Below are positions 51,825-60,861 of a stretch of DNA of 60,975 nt, piece by piece. This DNA comes from an uncultured Lachnospiraceae bacterium. Lineage in GTDB: Bacteria > Bacillota > Clostridia > Lachnospirales > Lachnospiraceae. The notes beneath the pieces were generated by a model. The model was not told the DNA's origin. It saw only the letters and a program-made list of their open reading frames with translations, and searched no databases. A program made the position numbers and the translations under genes. Numbering within the stretch: the first letter of the stretch is position 1; every line of letters begins with the position of its first letter. The stretch covers positions 3,618 to 64,592 of the forward strand of contig CACWJQ010000027.1 of NCBI GenBank assembly GCA_902761225.1, read 5' to 3'.

Positions 51825-52704
51825 ATGGAAGGATTATGAGGTCCTGGATACAGGTAACGGTGAGAAGCTTGAGAGGTGGGGGGATTATATCCTTATAAGA
51901 CCGGACCCTCAGGTTATATGGAGCTGTGATCATAAGGCACCCGGATGGAAGAAGGCAAACGGTCACTACCACCGTTCGTCAAAGGGCGGCGGAGAATGGG
52001 AGTTCAGGGGCCTTCCCCAGGAGTGGAGCATTAAATATGACCTCGCCTCAATAGGCGCAGAACTGGACTTTAATCTCAAGCCCTTTGCCTTCAAGCATAC
52101 AGGCGTTTTCCCTGAGCAGGCTGCCAACTGGGAATGGACTTCTTCTATAATAAAGGAAGAAGTATCGAAAAGGGGCGAAGGGGATCCGGTCAGGGTCCTG
52201 AACCTTTTTGCCTACACGGGAGGCGCTACCCTTGCCGCACTGGCAGCAGGCGCAAGTGTCACCCATGTGGATGCTTCCAAGGGAATGGTAGGATGGGCCA
52301 AGGAAAATTCTGTATCCAGCGGGCTTTCGGACAGACCGGTCAGATGGCTGGTTGATGACTGCGGCAAGTTCGTTGAGCGCGAGATAAGACGCGGCAATAA
52401 GTACGACGCCATCATCATGGATCCTCCTTCATACGGAAGAGGTCCCAAGGGTGAGATATGGAAGATAGAGGACAGTATCTATCCCCTTATTGAAAGCTGT
52501 GTCAGTATCCTTTCGGACAGGCCGCTGTTTTTCCTGATCAATTCTTATACCACGGGACTGCAGGCGGGAGTGCTGGATCATATGCTGGGCAGGCTGATCG
52601 TGAGCAGGTTCGGAGGAAGGTGCGAATCCGATGAAGTGGGACTTCCAGTTTCGGATACGGGACTTTATCTTCCCTGCGGTGCATCCGGCAGGTGGAGATC
52701 CTGA
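51808..52704 (+). CDS. Class I SAM methyltransferase, RlmI/RlmK-like
   Basis: 298 residues. SAM-binding N-L-F-A-Y-T-G-G-A-T near 133, acidic V-D-A-S-K-G at ~154, and the catalytic I-M-D-P-P-S-Y-G-R-G (DPPxF/Y type of base N- or C5-methyltransferases). The N-terminus is shorter than in RlmI and has no clear PUA domain. Likely target is 23S rRNA. It overlaps the epimerase gene by 17 bp and may be coupled to it. Confidence 0.88.
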   Translation: MYIADKWKDYEVLDTGNGEKLERWGDYILIRPDPQVIWSCDHKAPGWKKANGHYHRSSKGGGEWEFRGLPQEWSIKYDLASIGAELDFNLKPFAFKHTGVFPEQAANWEWTSSIIKEEVSKRGEGDPVRVLNLFAYTGGATLAALAAGASVTHVDASKGMVGWAKENSVSSGLSDRPVRWLVDDCGKFVEREIRRGNKYDAIIMDPPSYGRGPKGEIWKIEDSIYPLIESCVSILSDRPLFFLINSYTTGLQAGVLDHMLGRLIVSRFGGRCESDEVGLPVSDTGLYLPCGASGRWRS

Positions 52705-52868
52705 TCTTTTACCTTATTACAATTACCCGGGCTGGGAGCCTGACCCCGACCGGAGATCCGGACATGGGAAAAAGCGTCATCCGGTTGTGGTGTTTTGTCC
52801 GGATGACCACCATAGATTGTGGCAAAAATATTTTTGGAAAAATTTTACAAAATTTCTCAAAAAAATTC

Positions 52869-52897
52869 TTGCAATTATTTCCCAAGGTGTGTATGAT
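52869..52897 (+). promoter_or_regulatory. Promoter of S10-spc ribosomal operon
   Basis: TTGCAA (52869-52874) and TATGAT (52892-52897), 17 bp apart, in an A/T-rich stretch. Transcription should start near 52904, giving a ~290-nt leader to rpsJ. The gap 52705-53197 holds only this promoter and the structured leader. Confidence 0.75.
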
Positions 52898-52903
52898 ATC
52901 AAA

Positions 52904-53197
52904 TGCTGTGACGTGATAGCTGTGAAGCGTGAGGTTGCTGCAAGAGAGTGATCCCCTGCAGGTTATTCCGCGGAGCGAATGTCAAGTTACAATACTGACG
53001 ACAAGTCACTGTACCATTACAGTCTGCCTTGGGCAGAAACGACGTGTGGCCTGAAGGACCGGGGCCGAAAGGGTTCTGAACTCACTCGAGCAGGAAACAC
53101 ACGGGCAAGTGTACAGTCACCGCTTGTCGCAAGATTGCGGGGTAACTTCCAATAAAGGAAGATCCTGCGAAATCGCGAAAAGGAGGCGACTTTTTTT
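52904..53197 (+). ncRNA. Structured 5' leader of the S10 operon
   Basis: Nested pairings are visible by eye: CGACAAG (52999-53005) with CTTGTCG (53123-53129), ACTGTAC (53008-53014) with GTACAGT (53111-53117), CGTGTG (53043-53048) with CACACG (53098-53103), and small hairpins TCTGCC/GGCAGA (53023-53037) and CTTCC/GGAAG (53146-53161). They form a closed multibranch fold just ahead of rpsJ, as expected of a ribosomal-protein autoregulatory leader. The ligand would be a protein of this operon; which one cannot be read from sequence. Confidence 0.7.
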
Positions 53198-53515
53198 ATG
53201 GCAAAATCAGTAATGAGAATTACACTTAAGGCTTATGAGCATGAACTCGTTGATGCTTCTGCAGCAAAGATCATCGAGACTGCTAAGAAGAACGGCTCAA
53301 AGGTTTCCGGACCTGTTCCTCTTCCCACCAAGAAGGAAGTAGTTACCATTCTTCGTGCAACACATAAGTATAAGGATTCCAGAGAGCAGTTCGAGCAGAG
53401 AACTCACAAGAGACTCATCGATATCGCAGCTCCCACTCCCGGAACCATCGAGTCCTTACAGCGCCTTGAGATGCCTGCCGGTGTCTTCATCGATCTCAAG
53501 ATGCTCAACAAATAA
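53198..53515 (+). CDS. rpsJ: 30S ribosomal protein S10
   Basis: 105 residues, normal length. Begins [13 protein letters not shown]; the conserved G-P-V-P-L-P-T and R-T-H-K-R-L-I-D-I loop is intact. A head-domain 30S protein and NusB partner in antitermination. AAAAGGAGG lies ahead of the start. First gene of the S10 operon. Confidence 0.97.
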   Translation: MAKSVMRITLKAYEHELVDASAAKIIETAKKNGSKVSGPVPLPTKKEVVTILRATHKYKDSREQFEQRTHKRLIDIAAPTPGTIESLQRLEMPAGVFIDLKMLNK

Positions 53516-53616
53516 TCATCTCTACTATACACGAACGCACGCAAAGGCGGTCCAATATGTAGACAATCATGTGTCACAAGGCCCGGACACTGAATTAAGA
53601 GAGGTAAAGAAAGAAA

Positions 53617-54300
53617 ATGAAAAAGGCAATTCTTACAACAAAGGTCGGAATGACTCAGATCTTTGCAGATAACGGAGAGCTTATCCCCGTTACCGTACTC
53701 CAGGCTGGTCCCTGCGTCGTAACCCAGGTTAAGACAGTAGAGAACGATGGCTATGAAGCAGTCCAGGTCGGCTTTGTCGAGAAGAAGGACAAGGTCGTTG
53801 AGAAGGACGGCAAGGGCGATAAGAAGATCGCACACAGAAACGGTGCAACCAAGGCAGAAGCAGGACACTTCAAGAAGGCCGGCACCACATCCAAGAGATA
53901 TGTCAGAGAGTTCCGCTTTGAGAACAGCACCGAGTACAACGTAGGTGATGAGATCAAGGCTGACATCTTCGCAAACGGAGATCATGTTGATGCATCAGGC
54001 GTTACCAAGGGTAAGGGATTCCAGGGTGCAGTCAAGAGGCTCGGACAGCACAGAGGACCCATGATGCACGGTTCCAAGTTCCACAGACATCAGGGATCAA
54101 ACGGTGCATGTTCATCCCCTTCAAGAGTTTTCAAGGGAAAGGGAATGCCCGGACACATGGGAAGCGTTAATGCAACAGTACAGAACCTCGAGATAGTCAG
54201 AGTTGATGCCGAGAAGAATCTCATCCTTGTAAAGGGCGCAGTACCCGGAGCAAAGAATTCTCTCGTCACTCTCAAAGAGACTACCATCGCAGAAGTTTGA
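53617..54300 (+). CDS. rplC: 50S ribosomal protein L3
   Basis: 227 residues, slightly longer than many L3 because of a charged stretch near 55-75. Conserved K-V-G-M-T-Q-I-F near the start and the tentacle [10 protein letters not shown] are intact. The tail ends in the common V-T-L-K-E. It begins 101 bp after rpsJ; no structure stands out in that gap. Confidence 0.97.
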   Translation: MKKAILTTKVGMTQIFADNGELIPVTVLQAGPCVVTQVKTVENDGYEAVQVGFVEKKDKVVEKDGKGDKKIAHRNGATKAEAGHFKKAGTTSKRYVREFRFENSTEYNVGDEIKADIFANGDHVDASGVTKGKGFQGAVKRLGQHRGPMMHGSKFHRHQGSNGACSSPSRVFKGKGMPGHMGSVNATVQNLEIVRVDAEKNLILVKGAVPGAKNSLVTLKETTIAEV

Positions 54301-54326
54301 TCTGAGCGAAAGGAGGACCAATTAAA

Positions 54327-54947
54327 ATGGCAAAAGTATCCGTATACAATATGGAAGGCAAGGAAGTAGGTACTGCCGAGCTCAACGATTCAATCTTCGG
54401 TGTAGAAGTCAACGAGCATCTCGTACACATGGCTGTGCTTCAGCAGCTTGCCAATAACAGACAGGGAACACAGAAGGCTAAGACCCGTTCGGAAGTATCC
54501 GGCGGCGGACGTAAGCCCTGGAGACAGAAGGGAACCGGTCATGCAAGACAGGGATCCATCAGAGCTCCTCAGTGGAAAGGCGGCGGCGTAGTATTCGCTC
54601 CCACCCCCAGAGATTATTCATTCAAGCTCAACAAGAAGGAAAAGCAGGCAGCTCTTAAGAGCGTGCTTACCGATAAGGTTGTAAACGGTGCACTTGTAGT
54701 AGTTGATGAGCTTAAGCTCGACGAGATCGCTACCAAGCAGTTCGCACAGGTTATGAAGAACCTTAATGTCGAGAAGGGACTTGTAGTCCTTGCAGACAAC
54801 GACAAGAACGTAGTGCTCAGCGCCAGAAATATGGCTGATGTAAATACCGAGGTTGTAAATGCGATCAACGTTTATGACATTCTTTCCGCAGGAAAGCTCG
54901 TACTTACCAAGGATGCACTCACCAAGATCGAGGAGGTATACGCATAA
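54327..54947 (+). CDS. rplD: 50S ribosomal protein L4
   Basis: 206 residues, normal. The tunnel loop [19 protein letters not shown] is intact; changes here give macrolide resistance in other species, and none is seen. L4 is the classic autoregulator of S10 operons in enterobacteria. Its stop overlaps the rplW start. Confidence 0.97.
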   Translation: MAKVSVYNMEGKEVGTAELNDSIFGVEVNEHLVHMAVLQQLANNRQGTQKAKTRSEVSGGGRKPWRQKGTGHARQGSIRAPQWKGGGVVFAPTPRDYSFKLNKKEKQAALKSVLTDKVVNGALVVVDELKLDEIATKQFAQVMKNLNVEKGLVVLADNDKNVVLSARNMADVNTEVVNAINVYDILSAGKLVLTKDALTKIEEVYA

Positions 54948-55246
54948 TGGCTGACATTAAGTATTATGATGTGATCCTTAAGCCCGTGATCACTGAGAAG
55001 AGCATGAGCGGAATGGCTGACAAGAAGTATACATTCCTTGTTCATCCCGAATCAAACAAGAGCCAGATCAAGGAAGCAGTCGAGAAGATGTTCGACGGCG
55101 CCAAGGTCAAGAGAGTCAACACCATCAACCTTGATGGCAAGACCAAGAGAAGAGGCCGTACAGTCGGAGAGACCGCCAAGACCAAGAAGGCAGTTGTGTG
55201 GCTTACCGATGACAGCAAGGACATTGAGATCTACAGCGGATTATAA
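54947..55246 (+). CDS. rplW: 50S ribosomal protein L23
   Basis: 99 residues, normal. K-P-V-I-T-E-K-S near the start and the exit-tunnel loop with K-T-K-R-R-G-R are present. Docking site for trigger factor and SRP. Coupled to rplD by a one-base overlap (TAATGG). Confidence 0.97.
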   Translation: MADIKYYDVILKPVITEKSMSGMADKKYTFLVHPESNKSQIKEAVEKMFDGAKVKRVNTINLDGKTKRRGRTVGETAKTKKAVVWLTDDSKDIEIYSGL

Positions 55247-55267
55247 TCTGTCCTTACGAAAGAGTAT

Positions 55268-55308
55268 ACAGACGGGCGTGACAAAATAAACTGATATACG
55301 CCCTCTGT
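55268..55308 (+). promoter_or_regulatory. Hairpin in the rplW-rplB spacer
   Basis: ACAGA-GGGCGT (55268-55279, one bulged base) pairs with ACGCCCTCTGT (55298-55308) around an 18-base loop. A GGAG/CTCC hairpin follows just downstream. The 113-bp spacer is the longest within the operon after rpsJ-rplC. There is no T run, so it is not a terminator; it may be an RNA-processing or translational control site for L2. Confidence 0.45.
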
Positions 55309-55359
55309 GCAAACGGAGCTAAAGACTCCGGATAGTTTAGAAAAAGGAGAACTGAAAAA

Positions 55360-56202
55360 ATGGGTATCAAGACATACAGACCCTATACAGCGTCCAGAAG
55401 GAACATGACCGGTTCCGACTTTGCTGAAGTAACCAAGAAGACTCCCGAGAAGAGCCTCATCAGCAACAAGAAGAAGAACGCAGGACGCAACAGCCAGGGT
55501 AAGATCACCGTTCGTCACAAGGGCGGCGGCAACAAAGTAAAGTACAGACAGATCGATTTCAGAAGACTTAAGGACGATGTTCCCGCTAAGGTAATCGGAA
55601 TCGAATATGATCCTAACAGAACCGCTAACATCGCACTTATCTGCTACGAAGATGGCGAGAAGGCATACATCCTTGCACCTCAGGGACTTACCGACGGAAT
55701 GAAGGTTATGAGCGGTGAGAACGCCGAAGTAAGAGTAGGCAACTGCCTCCCTCTTGAGAAGGTTCCCGTAGGTACCATGGTACACAACATTGAGCTCTAT
55801 CCCGGAAAGGGCGGCCAGATGGTCCGCAGCGCCGGAACCGGAGCACAGCTTGTTGCTAAGGAAGGCAAGTATGCAACACTCAGACTTCCTTCAGGCGAGA
55901 TGAGAATGGTTCCCATCGGCTGCAGAGCAACCATCGGAATCATCGGCAATGTAGATCACAACCTCGTAAAGCTCGGCAAGGCCGGACGTAAGCGCCACAT
56001 GGGCATTCGTCCTACCGTAAGAGGCTCGGTCATGAACCCTAACGATCACCCTCACGGCGGTGGTGAAGGAAAGACCGGAATCGGTCGTCCCGGACCCAGC
56101 ACCCCTTGGGGCAAGCCTGCTCTTGGTCTTAAGACCAGAAAGAAGAAGAAGGCTTCCAACAAGCTGATCGTCAGAAGACGTGACGGCAGGACACTTAAGT
56201 AA
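55360..56202 (+). CDS. rplB: 50S ribosomal protein L2
   Basis: 280 residues, normal. R-N-M-T-G-S-D-F near the start, R-H-K-G-G-G-N-K, and the essential C-terminal P-H-G-G-G-E-G (with the peptidyl-transferase-proximal His) are all intact. AAAAGGAG precedes the start. Confidence 0.98.
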   Translation: MGIKTYRPYTASRRNMTGSDFAEVTKKTPEKSLISNKKKNAGRNSQGKITVRHKGGGNKVKYRQIDFRRLKDDVPAKVIGIEYDPNRTANIALICYEDGEKAYILAPQGLTDGMKVMSGENAEVRVGNCLPLEKVPVGTMVHNIELYPGKGGQMVRSAGTGAQLVAKEGKYATLRLPSGEMRMVPIGCRATIGIIGNVDHNLVKLGKAGRKRHMGIRPTVRGSVMNPNDHPHGGGEGKTGIGRPGPSTPWGKPALGLKTRKKKKASNKLIVRRRDGRTLK

Positions 56203-56216
56203 GGTAGGAGGATAAA

Positions 56217-56501
56217 ATGGGCAGATCATTAAAAAAAGGACCTTTCGCAGACGCAAGCCTGCTTAAAAAGGTGGATGCAATGAATGAGTCGGGCAACAAG
56301 TCAGTTATCAAGACCTGGTCCCGCAGATCCACGATTTTCCCTTCATTCGTCGGACATACGATCGCCGTTCACGACGGACGCAAGCATGTTCCCGTATATA
56401 TCACTGAGGACATGGTAGGACATAAGCTTGGAGAGTTCGTGGCAACACGTACATACAGAGGCCACGCAGGTGCTTCAGAGAAGAAGACCGGAGCGAAATA
56501 A
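56217..56501 (+). CDS. rpsS: 30S ribosomal protein S19
   Basis: 94 residues, normal. [10 protein letters not shown] at the start and W-S-R-R-S-T-I-F-P, then G-H-K-L-G-E-F in the second half. 14 bp after rplB. Confidence 0.97.
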   Translation: MGRSLKKGPFADASLLKKVDAMNESGNKSVIKTWSRRSTIFPSFVGHTIAVHDGRKHVPVYITEDMVGHKLGEFVATRTYRGHAGASEKKTGAK

Positions 56502-56534
56502 GGCCACCGACTGATTTGAAAGGAGTAAACATCT

Positions 56535-56924
56535 ATGGCTAAGGGACATAGATCTCAGATTAAGAGAGAGAGAAATGAGCAGAAGGATATGCGTCCTTCA
56601 GCAAAGCTTTCCTACGCCCGCATCTCTGTACAGAAGGCATGCTTCGTACTCGATGCGATCCGCGGGAAGGATGTACAGACAGCTATGGCCATTCTGGAGT
56701 ACAATCCCAGATACGGTTCACAGATAGTAAAAAAGCTTCTTGCTTCAGCAATCGCCAATGCAGAGAACAATCAGGGACTCAACCCCGAGAACCTCTATGT
56801 TGCTGAGTGCTATGCCAACCAGGGACCTACCATGAAGAGGATAAGACCCAGGGCACAGGGCAGAGCTTACAGGATCCTTAAGAGGATGAGCAACATAACG
56901 GTCGTACTTGACGAGAAGAAATAA
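56535..56924 (+). CDS. rplV: 50S ribosomal protein L22
   Basis: 129 residues, normal. The tunnel hairpin near the C-terminus (G-P-T-M-K-R-I-R-P-R-A-Q-G-R) is intact. AAAGGAG precedes the ATG. Confidence 0.97.
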   Translation: MAKGHRSQIKRERNEQKDMRPSAKLSYARISVQKACFVLDAIRGKDVQTAMAILEYNPRYGSQIVKKLLASAIANAENNQGLNPENLYVAECYANQGPTMKRIRPRAQGRAYRILKRMSNITVVLDEKK

Positions 56925-56946
56925 GGAAAGGAGCTTATAAAGCAAA

Positions 56947-57615
56947 ATGGGACAGAAAGTTAATCCTCATGGACTTAGAGTCGGCGTTATAAAGGACTGG
57001 GATTCAAGATGGTATGCAAGCGATGCTGATTTCTCAGATTATCTCGTCGAAGATTACAATATTCGTAAGTATCTCAAGAAGAAGCTCGCAAGCGCAGGCG
57101 TTTCCAAGATTGAGATCGAGCGTGCTTCCGATCGTATCCGCGTGATCGTTTTCACTGCTAAGCCCGGTGTTATCATCGGAAAGGGCGGCACTGAGATCGA
57201 CAAGACCCGCGCAGAGATCGAGAAGATGACCGGCAAGAAGGTCAAGATGGACATCACCGAGATCAAGCGCCCTGACCGCGATGCTCAGCTTGTAGCAGAG
57301 AATATCGCACAGCAGCTTGAGAACCGTGTTTCCTACCGTCGTGCAATGAAGTCCTGCATGGGCAGAACCATGAAGGCAGGTGCTCTCGGAATCAAGGCAT
57401 CATGCGGCGGAAGACTTGGCGGTGCAGATATCGCACGTACCGAGTTCTACAGCGAGGGAACCATTCCTCTTCAGACCCTCAGAGCTGATATTGACTACGG
57501 ATTTGCAGAGGCCAATACCACTTACGGAAAAGTAGGTGTTAAGGTCTGGATTTACAAGGGTGAGGTACTTCCCACAAAGGGAAATGCCGCTAACTCAGAA
57601 GGGAGCGAAGCATAA
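56947..57615 (+). CDS. rpsC: 30S ribosomal protein S3
   Basis: 222 residues, normal. [11 protein letters not shown] at the start and the KH-domain loop V-I-I-G-K-G-G are intact. Its stop overlaps the rplP start (TAATG). Confidence 0.97.
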   Translation: MGQKVNPHGLRVGVIKDWDSRWYASDADFSDYLVEDYNIRKYLKKKLASAGVSKIEIERASDRIRVIVFTAKPGVIIGKGGTEIDKTRAEIEKMTGKKVKMDITEIKRPDRDAQLVAENIAQQLENRVSYRRAMKSCMGRTMKAGALGIKASCGGRLGGADIARTEFYSEGTIPLQTLRADIDYGFAEANTTYGKVGVKVWIYKGEVLPTKGNAANSEGSEA

Positions 57616-58047
57616 TGTTAATGCCTAAGAGAGTCAAGCACCGCAAGCAGTTCCGCGGCAGCATGGCAGGAAAGATTTCCAGAGGTAATAAGATTACATA
57701 CGGTGAGTTTGGTCTTGTAGCAACTGAGCCTTGCTGGATCAAGTCAAACCAGATTGAGGCAGCCCGTGTCGCTCTCACCAGATATACCAAGCGTGAAGGA
57801 CAGGTCTGGATCAAGATCTTCCCCGATAAGCCTGTTACAGCTAAGCCCGCTGAGACCAGAATGGGTTCAGGTAAGTGAACCGTTGAGTACGGGGTAGCAG
57901 TTGTTAAGCCCGGAAGAGTAATGTTCGAGATCGGCGGAGTATCTGAGGCATGCATCTGCCAGAGAGGCACTCAGACTCGCATCTCAGAAGCTCCCTTGCA
58001 AGTGCAAGATCGTCAGCAAGGAGCAGCAGGAAGGCGGTGAGCAGTAA
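57615..58047 (+). pseudogene. rplP: 50S ribosomal protein L16, disrupted by stop and frameshift
   Basis: The first 87 codons are normal L16 ([11 protein letters not shown]) up to R-M-G-S-G-K, where TGA (57876-57878) stands in place of a Gly codon. In the same frame V-E-Y-G-V-A-V-V-K-P-G-R-V-M-F-E-I follows, with Gly for the conserved Trp of E-Y-W. At 57948-57960, 13 bases replace the expected nine, shifting the frame; the true C-terminus (R-E-A-L-R-L-A...C-K-C-K-I-V-S-K) then runs to TAA at 58045, in the usual TAATG overlap with rpmC. L16 is essential in most bacteria, so sequence error is the first suspicion. Confidence 0.85.
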
Positions 58048-58250
58048 TGAAATCAGCAAAGTATAACGAAGAACTTCAGGCAAAGAGCATTGATGCCCTT
58101 AAGCAGGAGCTCACGGATGCTAAAAAGGAACTGTTCAACCTGAGATTCCAGAACGCAACCAACCAGCTTGACAATACAGCCAGAATTACGGAAGTCAGAA
58201 AGAATATCGCTCGTATTCAGACAGCACTTACCGCTAAGGCTAATGCTTAA
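58047..58250 (+). CDS. rpmC: 50S ribosomal protein L29
   Basis: 67 residues, normal. Helical, with [13 protein letters not shown] and I-A-R-I-Q-T as in the family. Its start overlaps the ancestral rplP stop. Confidence 0.96.
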   Translation: MKSAKYNEELQAKSIDALKQELTDAKKELFNLRFQNATNQLDNTARITEVRKNIARIQTALTAKANA

Positions 58251-58266
58251 CGAAAGGACAACGGCA

Positions 58267-58524
58267 GTGGAAGAAAGAAATTTGCGCAAGGTAAGAACCG
58301 GTAAGGTTACCAGTGACAAAATGGACAAGACGATCGTAGTTGCCATTGAGGAGCGCGTCAATCATCCTCTTTACAATAAGGTCGTTAAGAGAACATATAA
58401 GCTCAAGGCACATGACGAGAACAATGAGTGCAAGGTCGGTGATACCGTCCGCGTCATGGAGACAAGGCCCCTTTCCAAGGACAAGAGATGGAGACTGGTC
58501 GAGATCGTTGAGAGAGCGAAGTAA
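58267..58524 (+). CDS. rpsQ: 30S ribosomal protein S17
   Basis: 85 residues from GTG 58267, with AAAGGA ten bases ahead; longer starts run through rpm[16 protein letters not shown] near the start and R-P-L-S-K-D-K-R-W near the end are typical. Confidence 0.95.
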   Translation: MEERNLRKVRTGKVTSDKMDKTIVVAIEERVNHPLYNKVVKRTYKLKAHDENNECKVGDTVRVMETRPLSKDKRWRLVEIVERAK

Positions 58525-58536
58525 GGAGGAAGTAGA

Positions 58537-58857
58537 ATGGTACAGCAGGAAACCAGACTTAAGGTAGCTGACAATACCGGTGCCAAGGAACTCCTTTGCA
58601 TCCGCGTAATGGGCGGCTCTACCAGAAGATATGCCAACATCGGCGATATCATCGATGTTGTTAAGGCTGTTGTAGTACGTACTGTAAAGGGTGCTCGTCG
58701 TAAGGACGGTTCCTACATCAAGTTCGATGAGAATGCAGCAGTTATCATCAAGGAAGACAAGACTCCTACAGGAACCCGTATTTTCGGACCGGTAGCAAGA
58801 GAGCTTCGTGAGAAGAAGTTCATGAAGATCGTATCACTTGCTCCCGAAGTATTATAA
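58537..58857 (+). CDS. rplN: 50S ribosomal protein L14, 16 residues missing inside
   Basis: 106 residues; L14 is almost always 122. Both ends are normal ([15 protein letters not shown] and [14 protein letters not shown]). After N-I-G-D-I-I the sequence jumps straight to D-V-V-K-A-V-V-V (junction about 58653/58654). The loop that normally lies between, with its A-x-P-x-G-x-V-K-K-G-D pattern, is absent. The frame is kept. That loop contacts rRNA and is conserved, so a true deletion would be surprising. Confidence 0.92.
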   Translation: MVQQETRLKVADNTGAKELLCIRVMGGSTRRYANIGDIIDVVKAVVVRTVKGARRKDGSYIKFDENAAVIIKEDKTPTGTRIFGPVARELREKKFMKIVSLAPEVL

Positions 58858-58870
58858 GGAGGGCCTATAA

Positions 58871-59215
58871 ATGCTTAAAGTTAAGAAGGGTGATACAGTA
58901 GAGATCATCGCAGGCAAGGACAAGGGCCAGCAGGGCAAGATCAAATCCGTTGATGTTAAGAACGGCAAGGTTGTTGTTGAGGGACTCAACATGGTAACAA
59001 AGCATGCTAAGCCTTCACAGTCCAACCCCAATGGCGGCATCAGCGAGATGGAAGCTCCCATCGATATTTCCAACGTTATGCTCGTCGTTGACGGCAAGAA
59101 GACCCGTGTTGGTTTTCAGGTAGAGACTAACGACAAGGGCAAGGTTGTTAAGAAGTCCAGAGTTGCAAAGTCTACCGGCAAAGTTATCGATGTAGTATTC
59201 GATAAGACCAAATAA
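58871..59215 (+). CDS. rplX: 50S ribosomal protein L24
   Basis: 114 residues, about ten longer than many L24 owing to a C-terminal extension. KOW motif K-K-G-D-T-V-E-I-I-A-G-K-D-K-G at the start and A-P-I-D-I-S-N-V-M-L are intact. An assembly initiator protein. Confidence 0.96.
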   Translation: MLKVKKGDTVEIIAGKDKGQQGKIKSVDVKNGKVVVEGLNMVTKHAKPSQSNPNGGISEMEAPIDISNVMLVVDGKKTRVGFQVETNDKGKVVKKSRVAKSTGKVIDVVFDKTK

Positions 59216-59235
59216 CGGGAAGGAGGAAACATTAA

Positions 59236-59641
59236 GTGAGCAGACTTAAGGATCAGTATAAAGCAGAGACTCGAACAGATAACAGGACAGAAGGCAGTTC
59301 TTACAAAGGCTAAGAACTCAATCGCAAACTTCAAGATCCGTGAGGGCATGAACATCGGATGTAAGGTTACCCTCCGCGGCGAGAAGATGTATGAGTTCCT
59401 TGACAGACTTGTAAATCTTGCTCTTCCCCGTGTCCGTGACTTCAGAGGAGTCAATCCCAACAGCTTCGATGGCAGAGGCAACTATGCACTCGGCATCAAG
59501 GAGCAGTTCATTTTCCCTGAGATCGAGTTCGACAAGGTCGACAAGGTCCGCGGAATGGACATCATCTTCGTAACAACGGCAAAGACAGACGAAGAGGCCA
59601 GAGAGCTTCTCACCCTGTTTAATATGCCTTTTGCTAAATAA
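59236..59641 (+). pseudogene. rplE: 50S ribosomal protein L5, internal deletion and frame loss
   Basis: The start is normal: AGGAGG, then GTG 59236 giving [10 protein letters not shown]. At about 59269-59272 the sequence jumps to another frame at [14 protein letters not shown] and then runs normally to the end ([11 protein letters not shown], stop 59641). About 45 codons are missing, and the native frame from GTG stops early at a TAA. Only 97 residues could be made from ATG 59348. L5 binds 5S rRNA and is usually essential, so an assembly fault is likely. Confidence 0.87.
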
Positions 59642-59659
59642 TAGGGAGGAAAAGTTCAA

Positions 59660-59845
59660 ATGGCTAAATTATCCATGAAGGTCAAACAGCAGCGCAAGCC
59701 CAAGTTCTCTACCCAGGCTTACACACGTTGCAAGATTTGCGGCCGTCCTCACTCCGTGCTCAAGAAGTACGGCATCTGCAGAGTTTGCTTCCGTGAGCTC
59801 GCTTACAAGGGCGAGATTCCCGGAGTCAAGAAGGCATCTTGGTAA
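59660..59845 (+). CDS. rpsN: 30S ribosomal protein S14, zinc-type
   Basis: 61 residues, the short zinc-binding form: C-K-I-C-G-R-P-H and C-R-V-C-F supply four cysteines. Typical of Firmicutes. GGGAGG precedes the ATG. Confidence 0.97.
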   Translation: MAKLSMKVKQQRKPKFSTQAYTRCKICGRPHSVLKKYGICRVCFRELAYKGEIPGVKKASW

Positions 59846-59860
59846 AGGAGGAAAAGCGCA

Positions 59861-60262
59861 ATGACAATGAGTGATCCTATTGCAGATATGCTTACAAGAA
59901 TCCGTAATGCTAACACTGCAAAGCATGATACAGTAGACATCCCCAGCTCACGCATGAAGCTGGCTATAGCAGATATCCTTGTTGATGAAGGATACATCGC
60001 TAAGTACGAGATGGTTGACAACGGCAATTTCAAAGATATCCGTATCTTCCTGAAGTACAATAACAACAAGAACGAGAGAGTCATCTCCGGTATCAAGAGA
60101 ATCTCAAAGCCCGGCCTCAGAGTATATGCAGGCGGCAACGAGCTTCCCAAGGTTCTCGGCGGACTCGGCACCGCTATCATCTCCACCAACCAGGGTGTGC
60201 TTACCGACAAGCAGGCTCGTGAGAAGAAGATCGGCGGCGAGGTTCTTGCATTCATCTGGTAA
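59861..60262 (+). CDS. rpsH: 30S ribosomal protein S8
   Basis: 133 residues, normal. [12 protein letters not shown] at the start and the C-terminal S-T-N-Q-G-V-L-T-D...G-G-E-V-L-A-F-I-W are intact. S8 is the spc-operon autoregulator in enterobacteria. AAAGGAGG precedes the start. Confidence 0.97.
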   Translation: MTMSDPIADMLTRIRNANTAKHDTVDIPSSRMKLAIADILVDEGYIAKYEMVDNGNFKDIRIFLKYNNNKNERVISGIKRISKPGLRVYAGGNELPKVLGGLGTAIISTNQGVLTDKQAREKKIGGEVLAFIW

Positions 60263-60298
60263 TCGTTAATCTATATATTTCAAGGAGGTACGGGCATT

Positions 60299-60838
60299 AT
60301 GTCACGAATCGGTAAAATGCCAATCGCTGTCCCTGCAGGTGTTACTGTAGAGGTGGCAGAAAATAATAAAGTGACTGTTAAGGGCCCTAAGGGAACTCTC
60401 GAGAGAGTATTCCCTGCGGACATGAAGATCGAGCAGGAAAACGGTGAGATCACCGTTTCAAGACCCAACGATCTTAAGAAGAACAGATCCCTTCACGGAC
60501 TTTCAAGAACTCTTCTCCACAACATGATCGTTGGTGTAACCGACGGATTTGAGAAGAAGCTTGAGATCAACGGTGTAGGTTACAGAGCTGCAAAGCAGGG
60601 CAAGAAGCTTACACTTAACCTCGGATATTCACATCCCGTAGAGATGGAAGATCCCGAAGGCGTTGAGACTGTTGTTGAAGGCAACATCATAACCGTTAAG
60701 GGTATTGATAAAGAGAAGGTTGGACAGCTTGCAGCTGTCATCCGCGACAAGAGAAGACCTGAGCCTTATAAGGGCAAGGGAATCAAGTACGCTGATGAGA
60801 CTATCCGCCGCAAGGTTGGTAAGACCGGTAAGAAGTAA
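60299..60838 (+). CDS. rplF: 50S ribosomal protein L6
   Basis: 179 residues, normal. S-R-I-G-K-M-P-I at the start, K-G-P-K-G-T-L, and the C-terminal [13 protein letters not shown] are intact. AAGGAGG precedes the start. Confidence 0.97.
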   Translation: MSRIGKMPIAVPAGVTVEVAENNKVTVKGPKGTLERVFPADMKIEQENGEITVSRPNDLKKNRSLHGLSRTLLHNMIVGVTDGFEKKLEINGVGYRAAKQGKKLTLNLGYSHPVEMEDPEGVETVVEGNIITVKGIDKEKVGQLAAVIRDKRRPEPYKGKGIKYADETIRRKVGKTGKK

Positions 60839-60861
60839 ATCACGATAAGGAGAGTGTGAAG

